Assembly (NCBI GenBank): GCA_011526585.1
Contig: WYBB01000263.1
Span: 1 to 45,745, forward strand
Direction of reading: 5' to 3'
DNA: 45,745 nucleotides
Source: Deltaproteobacteria bacterium
GTDB lineage: Bacteria; Myxococcota_A; UBA9042; PHBI01
Positions 41,014 to 45,745 of the stretch are shown piece by piece. Position 1 is the first letter of the stretch; each line of letters starts with the position of its first letter. Below the pieces are notes generated by a model, which saw nothing but the letters and a program-made list of their open reading frames with translations, was not told the origin of the DNA and made no database searches. The position numbers and the translations under genes are program-made.

Positions 41014-43267
41014 GGACCTCCATGTGGGTCGTGAGCATGCCGTGCGGATCGATGTGCACGGTGGTGGCGCCGTCGCTCCCCGTGACGAAGGTCGGGATGG
41101 CGCGCGCCGCATAGCGCTCGAGCACCGCCGGGTGGGGTGGCGGTCTCCTGCCGGGCAGGCCGGGCACGATGGCGATGCGGGGGGCGACCGCGTCGAGGAA
41201 GGCCTCGGTCGACGAGGTCCGGCTGCCGTGGTGCGGCACCTTGAGCACGTCGGACCTGAGCGCCGAGGGTGGGTAGGACGCGAGCAGCTCGCGCTCGGCG
41301 GGGCTCTCGGCGTCGCCGGTGAGGAGGAGCGAGCGGCCGGCGTAGGAGACGCGGATCACCAGGCTCGTGTCGTTGTCGGCGGGGCACTCGGGCCCGAGCC
41401 CGAGCGTGCCGGGTGGACCGAGGAGCTCGAAGCGCGCGCCGCCGAGGTCGAAGGGCGGTGCGCGCGCCACGATCTCGATCGGTACGCCGCGTTGGTCGAG
41501 GTGGTCGACCAGCGCGCGTACGCTCGGTGAGTCGGCGCACGGCGGCAGCCACACGCGCGCGACCGGGATCCGATCGACCAACGCGCGGGCGGCGCCAGTG
41601 TGATCGAGATCGGCGTGGGTGAGCACGAGCAGATCGATCGCGGAAAAGCCCGAGGCGCGCAGCGCCGGCACCAGCACGCGCTCGGCGAGCGCGCGGTTCG
41701 GATCGCCGCCGAAGCGGCCGTGCGCGCGCCGCCCGCCGGTGTCGACGAGCACGCGCTGTCCGTCGGGCAGGCGCAGGAGGAGCGCGTCGCCGTGGCCGAC
41801 GTCGAGCGCGATGAGCGTAAGGCCCGCCGGCGGGGTGAGGGTGATCGCGACGAGCGCGGCGCCGAGCGCGAGGGTCGAGAGGCCGAGCGGCAGCGCGCGG
41901 CGGCCCAGGGTGAGCGTGGCGACGAGCGCGGCGCTGACGAGCACGCCGAGCGCGAGCGGCCAGGCGGTGGTCGAGGCCGGGCCCGCCGCCTCGCCGGCGA
42001 GGCGCACGAAGTCGGTGAAGGCCTCGCCGACATGGACGAGCGCGGGCGCGGTGAGCTCACCCAGCGGCGGTACGAGCGTGGCGAGCACCGTCCAGATCAC
42101 GCCGAGCGGGAAGACGCAGAGCGTCATGAACGGGATGGCGACGAGGTTGACCCAGAGGCCGTGCAGCGGCAACTGGCCGAACCAGGCGATGGTGAGCGGG
42201 GCGGTCGCGAGGAAGCAGGCGACGTCGGCGATGACGAGCGCACCGAGGAAGACGAGCGCGCGGCGGACGAGCGGGTGCAGGTGGGTCGCGGCGAGGCGGC
42301 GGTTCAGGCGCGCGACGTGCGGGGCGACGGCGACGAGGCTGGCCGTCGCGGCGAAGGAGAGCTGAAAGCCGGCCGAGGTGATGGCCTCGGGGCGGAGCGC
42401 GACGCCGGCGAAGAAACAGGCGGCGAGCACGCGCCAGCCGGTCGTCGTGCGCAGGCAGGCGATGGCCGCCATGGTGAAGGCGAGCGCGGCCAGCGCGCGG
42501 TCGGTGGCGTCGGAGGGTGCGATCACCGCGGTGTAGGCGGCGGTCGACGCGCAGGCCAGGGCGGCGGCGACGAGGCGCGGGCGGTGGCCTTGCACGAAGG
42601 TGGCGAGCGCGGACCTGCGGAGGAGCGGCGCGTGCGCGAGCTGGATCGTCACGAAGAGGAAGAGGCGAAAGAGACCCCAGCCGAAGAGCGCGAGGTTCAT
42701 GCCGGAGATGGCGAGCAGGTGCGCGGTGCCGGTGTCCTGGTAGGCGTGGCGGGTCTCGGGGTCGAGGTCGGAGCGGTCACCGAGGATGAGCGCGCGGTAG
42801 AGCGCGGTCGCGACCTCGCTGTCGAAGGTCAGGCGCTGGCGCAGCGCGAGCGCGACCGAGGTCGTCCACGACGGCGCGTGCGCGATGGGTTGCGGAATGG
42901 TGAGGCCTTGCGCGAAGAGCGGCGGCTCGGAGCGCGGCACGGTCGTCGGGTTCCGCGGCTGGCGCACGCGCATGATGAGGGCGTCGCAGCGCAGCGCCGT
43001 GCCGAGCGCGGGGACCTCGACGAGGTGGTCGAAGCTGACGCGGAGCGGGCGGGGCGGGTGGAGGGTGTGCCCGCCGGCGACGACCTCCGGCTCGGCGAGG
43101 AGGAGGCGCGCGGCCCGGCCGTCGCGCTCGATCTCGATGACGACGCCCGAGAGCACGACCGGCGTGTCGAGCGGCGGCGCGGGCGGATCCTGGGCGTTGA
43201 GCGCGGTGAGCAGCGAAAAGAGCGCGAGCGCGACGAGGAGCGCGATCGTGGTCCTGGAGCGCGGCAT
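41000..43267 (-). CDS. comEC: ComEC/Rec2-family DNA uptake channel
   Basis: A 755-residue inner-membrane protein that in transformable bacteria carries single-stranded DNA into the cytoplasm. After an N-terminal helix and beta-rich domain, residues ~200-480 hold several membrane helices including the competence-domain segments TGTAHLLAISGMNLALFGWG and PLTIAWFGQLPLHGLWVN. Residues ~490-755 are a metallo-beta-lactamase-like domain: ALDVGHGDALLLRLPDG, LTHADLDHTGAA (metal-binding HxDxDH) and VLKVPHHGSRTSS. GGAGGAG precedes ATG 43267. Competence has been shown in some myxobacteria; whether this strain is naturally transformable is not known. Confidence 0.93.
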   Translation of the reverse strand: MPRSRTTIALLVALALFSLLTALNAQDPPAPPLDTPVVLSGVVIEIERDGRAARLLLAEPEVVAGGHTLHPPRPLRVSFDHLVEVPALGTALRCDALIMRVRQPRNPTTVPRSEPPLFAQGLTIPQPIAHAPSWTTSVALALRQRLTFDSEVATALYRALILGDRSDLDPETRHAYQDTGTAHLLAISGMNLALFGWGLFRLFLFVTIQLAHAPLLRRSALATFVQGHRPRLVAAALACASTAAYTAVIAPSDATDRALAALAFTMAAIACLRTTTGWRVLAACFFAGVALRPEAITSAGFQLSFAATASLVAVAPHVARLNRRLAATHLHPLVRRALVFLGALVIADVACFLATAPLTIAWFGQLPLHGLWVNLVAIPFMTLCVFPLGVIWTVLATLVPPLGELTAPALVHVGEAFTDFVRLAGEAAGPASTTAWPLALGVLVSAALVATLTLGRRALPLGLSTLALGAALVAITLTPPAGLTLIALDVGHGDALLLRLPDGQRVLVDTGGRRAHGRFGGDPNRALAERVLVPALRASGFSAIDLLVLTHADLDHTGAARALVDRIPVARVWLPPCADSPSVRALVDHLDQRGVPIEIVARAPPFDLGGARFELLGPPGTLGLGPECPADNDTSLVIRVSYAGRSLLLTGDAESPAERELLASYPPSALRSDVLKVPHHGSRTSSTEAFLDAVAPRIAIVPGLPGRRPPPHPAVLERYAARAIPTFVTGSDGATTVHIDPHGMLTTHMEVLRPP
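41001..41024. terminator. Perfect 10-bp stem palindrome spanning the frr and comEC stop codons
   Basis: CATGGAGGTC (41001-41010) and GACCTCCATG (41015-41024) are perfect inverted copies with a TGAG loop. frr ends at 41013 and comEC at 41000, so both genes end inside or beside it. Because of the symmetry both proteins read Met-Glu-Val near their ends. No strong T-run follows on the plus strand; on the minus strand ATCTCCTTTT follows, giving a modest terminator signal there. Confidence 0.6.
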
Positions 43268-43347
43268 GGGATCTCCTCCGGTGCACGGCTGCACCGAGGA
43301 GAAGTCGCTTCATCGACCCCGATTGATCCGCCTTTCTTCGCCGGAGC

Positions 43348-44880
43348 TCAGAGGATGTGCAGCTTCTTCAGGACTTCCGAGGCCTTGTCGAGCACGGCCG
43401 TGCCGTAGAGCTTCTCGGCCATGCCCTTGAGCTGGTCGTAGAGGTTGGGCGGGACCTTGAACGTGAAGAAGTTCATGCCGGGGATGGTGAAGCGCTGCTC
43501 GACGATGCTTTTGGTGCGCGAGAACTCGCGCAGGCCCTCGTCGCCGTGGATGCGGCCGAAGCCGGACTCGCCGATGCCGCCAAACGGCAGGGTCGGCACC
43601 GAGCCGAAGGCGAGCACGGTGTTGATCGTCGTCATGCCGCTCACGATCTTGTCGGCGAGCTCGCGCACGCCCGACTTGCCCCAGACCGCGGAGCCCAGGC
43701 CGTAGCGCGAGCGGTTCGCGCGGCTGAGCGCCTCGTCGCCGTCCTTGACCCTGGCGATCGGCAGCACAGGGCCGAAGGTCTCGTCCTGCATGAGCTGCAT
43801 CTCGTCGGTGACGTCGACGACGACCGCGGGCGGCACCATGTTGCCCTCGATGGCGTCGGGGCCGCCGAGCAGGAAGCGGGCGCCCTTGTCGCGCGCGTCC
43901 TCGAGGTGGCGCTTGATGATCTCGACCTGGGCCGGCAGCGTGATCGCGCCGATGTGCGCGCCGGGATCGGCGCCGAAGCGGACCTCGCGCGCCTCGGCGA
44001 CGACCTTGTCGACGAAGCGATCGTAGACCGCGTCGTGCACGTAGCAGCGCTCGATCGAGACGCAGGCCTGGCCGGCGTTGGTCATGGCGCCCCAGACGGC
44101 GGCCTCGGCCGCCTTGTCGAGGTCGGCGTCGGGCAGCACGATCATCGGGTCCTTGCCGCCGAGCTCGAGCAGGACGGGGGTGAGCCGCTCGGCCGCGGCC
44201 ATCATCACCTTGCGCCCGGTCGCCGGCGAGCCGGTGAACGCGATCTTGTCGACGGCGCCGCGCGCCAGGGCCGCGCCCGCGGGGCCGCGGCCGGTGACCA
44301 CCTGCAGCACGTCGGGCACCGAGAGGGTCTGCTGCGCGATCTTCGCGACCTCGACCGCGACCAGCGGCGTGAGTTCGGAGGGCTTGAAGACGACGGCGTT
44401 GCCGGCGGCGAGCGCGTAGGCGATCGAGCCCATCGGCGTGAAGATCGGGTAGTTCCACGGGCCGATCACGCCGATGACGCCGAGCGGGTGGTAGCTGACG
44501 GTCGACTTGAGGTTGGCCATGAGCCCGGACGAGACGGTGCGGGTGGCGAGCACCTCCTCGGCGCGCGAGGCGGCGTGCGCGACGTGCTGGATCGCGAGCA
44601 GCACCTCGGACATCGCGTCGACCTTGGGCTTGCCGGTCTCGCGGTGCACGAGCGTCGCGAGCGTCTCGGCCTGGGTGGCGAGGCCGCGGCGGAAGGCGGC
44701 GAGATCCTTTCTGCGCTGGACGTGCGACAGGGCGCCCCAGCGACGTGAGGCGGTGCGCGCGCGGGCGATCGCCTGGTCGACCTCGGCGGCGCCGTATTCG
44801 GGCACGTGACCGACGGTCGAGCCGTCGTTGGGGTTCTTCACCTCGATGCCTTGGGGAGCGAACGTCTGCGCCGTGACCAT
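43348..44880 (-). CDS. NAD(P)-dependent aldehyde dehydrogenase
   Basis: A 510-residue enzyme oxidising an aldehyde to a carboxylic acid. Motifs are GPWNYPIFTP (catalytic-site Asn), VVFKPSELTP, FTGSPATGRKV (cofactor loop), LELGGKDPMI (general base Glu), NAGQACVSIERC (nucleophile Cys) and LPFGGIGESGFG. A C-terminal region with FFTFKVPP and basic/hydrophobic residues resembles the coniferyl-aldehyde/fatty-aldehyde type. A GGAGG ribosome-binding site lies six bases before ATG 44880. The substrate is not clear; the gene stands alone between comEC and the second sigma gene. Confidence 0.93.
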   Translation of the reverse strand: MVTAQTFAPQGIEVKNPNDGSTVGHVPEYGAAEVDQAIARARTASRRWGALSHVQRRKDLAAFRRGLATQAETLATLVHRETGKPKVDAMSEVLLAIQHVAHAASRAEEVLATRTVSSGLMANLKSTVSYHPLGVIGVIGPWNYPIFTPMGSIAYALAAGNAVVFKPSELTPLVAVEVAKIAQQTLSVPDVLQVVTGRGPAGAALARGAVDKIAFTGSPATGRKVMMAAAERLTPVLLELGGKDPMIVLPDADLDKAAEAAVWGAMTNAGQACVSIERCYVHDAVYDRFVDKVVAEAREVRFGADPGAHIGAITLPAQVEIIKRHLEDARDKGARFLLGGPDAIEGNMVPPAVVVDVTDEMQLMQDETFGPVLPIARVKDGDEALSRANRSRYGLGSAVWGKSGVRELADKIVSGMTTINTVLAFGSVPTLPFGGIGESGFGRIHGDEGLREFSRTKSIVEQRFTIPGMNFFTFKVPPNLYDQLKGMAEKLYGTAVLDKASEVLKKLHIL

Positions 44881-45044
44881 GGGTGCCTCCTGCCGGTGTG
44901 CCGTTGTCGGGCCGTCCGCTTAGCCGATGCGCGCGCGCTTGAAAAGCCGCGGGCGCGTGAAGAGGCGGCGCCGCGGATCCTTTCGCCGGCTCGGGCGTCA
45001 GAGAGTCGTTCACACTTTCGGGCGTCACGACCACAGGGGTACGT

Positions 45045-45623
45045 ATGGATGCGCAGATCGAACGGTTGATCGGCGAGCGTGACTATCGCGCCGCGCTCGA
45101 GGCACTCGTCGGCGAGCACGGACGCGCGCTCGGGCGCTTCTGCGCCGCGCTCCTCGGATCGCGCGAGGACGGCGAGGAGGCGCTGCAGGAGGCGCTGGTG
45201 CAGGCGCTCGATGCGATGCCGCGCTATCGCGGGGAGGGTGTGCGCGCGTGGGCCTTCGGGATCGCGCGCCACGTGTGCCTGGCCGAGCTCAAGAAGCGCA
45301 CGCGGCGGCGCTCGATCTGGACGCGTTTCTTCGGCGCCGAGGTGGGCGAGCTCACGCGGCCGATGGACGACGCCGACGCGCGCCTGAGCGTCGCGCGGGC
45401 GCTCGCACGGGTCTCGCCGAGCCTGCGCGCGGCGCTGCTCCTCAGATATCAGCAGGGCATGGACGCGACCGAGGTCGCCGACGTGCTCGGGATCTCGCAC
45501 GCCGCGGCGCGCAAGCGGATCTCGCTCGGCCTCGCCGACCTGCGCAAGACCCTGGATGTAGATCTCGGAGCGCGCGCGGAGCGCTCGGCCCGTCCGGTCG
45601 AGGACGGGTTGTCCGGAGGATGA
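45045..45623 (+). CDS. ECF-type RNA polymerase sigma factor
   Basis: A 192-residue sigma-70 family factor. Region 2 is ~20-90 (HGRALGRFCAALLGSREDGE, EALQEALVQALDAMPRYR, VRAWAFGIARHVCLAELKKR). Region 4 is ~120-175 (VSPSLRAALLLRYQQGMDAT, EVADVLGISHAAARKRISLG). It is followed without gap by a zinc-finger anti-sigma gene. It differs clearly in sequence from the ECF factor at 17960-18538. Ribosome-binding sequence before ATG 45045 is weak (AGGGG). Confidence 0.92.
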   Translation: MDAQIERLIGERDYRAALEALVGEHGRALGRFCAALLGSREDGEEALQEALVQALDAMPRYRGEGVRAWAFGIARHVCLAELKKRTRRRSIWTRFFGAEVGELTRPMDDADARLSVARALARVSPSLRAALLLRYQQGMDATEVADVLGISHAAARKRISLGLADLRKTLDVDLGARAERSARPVEDGLSGG

Positions 45624-45625
45624 TC

Positions 45626-45745
45626 ATGACGACGCAGTGTTCGCGCGTGAGCGCGCTGATCGTGGAGACGCCGGAGGCCGGCAAGGCGCTCGCGACCCTG
45701 GAGCGGTCGCTGGCGGCGCACGTCGAAGCATGCGCGCGCTGTCAG
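45626..45745 (+). CDS. Zinc-binding anti-sigma factor (partial, cut by window edge)
   Basis: Forty residues of the N-terminus are seen. They contain the zf-HC2 signature of zinc-binding anti-sigma factors: a Cys near the start (MTTQCSRVSALIVE) and HVEACARC with His and two Cys. GGAGG (45615-45619) is spaced correctly for ATG 45626; an ATG at 45620 overlaps the sigma stop but is too close to the same site. It is the probable inhibitor of the adjacent sigma factor and may sense redox or envelope stress. Confidence 0.85.
   Translation, partial: MTTQCSRVSALIVETPEAGKALATLERSLAAHVEACARCQ

Overview
The window is very GC-rich and tightly packed, and it reads as a chromosomal segment of a myxobacterium-like organism (phylum Myxococcota). 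The reasons are: C-terminal sorting tails of the MYXO-CTERM type (Cys, short hydrophobic segment, Arg cluster), large secreted proteins full of MopE-type Cys/Asp motifs, kinase-like membrane proteins with Asp-Thr-Pro-rich linkers, a DUF4157 protein, and two ECF sigma/anti-sigma pairs. The phylum is inferred from protein families, not from a marker gene. I saw no rRNA, tRNA, CRISPR array, insertion sequence or prophage.

Layout. 1-3580 (+): the tail of a surface protein, then a translationally coupled pair of small unknown proteins and a membrane-anchored pseudokinase. 3648-4487 (+): a TipAL-type MerR regulator with a MerR-type promoter and a second, internal start for its ligand-binding half. 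4503-6563: an endonuclease/exonuclease/phosphatase (-) and a sucrase/ferredoxin-like protein (+), divergent around a hairpin-rich spacer. 6734-13657 (+): a giant lipoprotein with about 20 MopE-type motifs and a C-terminal adhesin-like half. 13758-15971 (+): a DUF4157 (eCIS-type metallopeptidase) protein with an OmpA-like C-terminus. 16013-18538 (-): an operon of ECF sigma factor, anti-sigma factor, DUF2953 membrane protein and two GerW/YtfJ-family proteins. 19169-23838 (-): an OmpA/TSP3 outer-membrane protein coupled to a second MopE-type secreted protein.

23946-31709 (-) is a histidine operon, hisG-hisC-hisB-hisH-hisF-hisA/I/E-hisD, followed by a UbiB-family kinase. Most junctions overlap by 1-4 bases, and HisA, HisI and HisE are fused into one polypeptide. 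Divergent from hisG, a sigma70-like promoter drives a small membrane protein, an RlmK-like rRNA methyltransferase and a polytopic membrane protein ending in a LEA2/WHy domain (31899-34460). 34735-37818 (-) holds secreted or lipoprotein enzymes: a dienelactone hydrolase, a thermonuclease and a beta-propeller-like lipoprotein.

38142-41013 (+) is the translation cluster rpsB-tsf-pyrH-frr, with a structured rpsB leader and a terminator after tsf. frr converges on comEC (-), and their stop codons overlap inside a perfect palindrome. An aldehyde dehydrogenase (-) and a second ECF sigma/zinc-finger anti-sigma pair (+, cut by the window edge) finish the window.

The most interesting parts are the ECF-controlled DUF2953/GerW operon, which recalls the Bacillus ytfI-ytfJ pair outside the endospore formers; the two MopE-type surface proteins; the orphan DUF4157-OmpA protein; the HisA-HisI-HisE fusion; the TipAL/TipAS arrangement; and a 16-bp repeat family forming hairpins at two intergenic sites.
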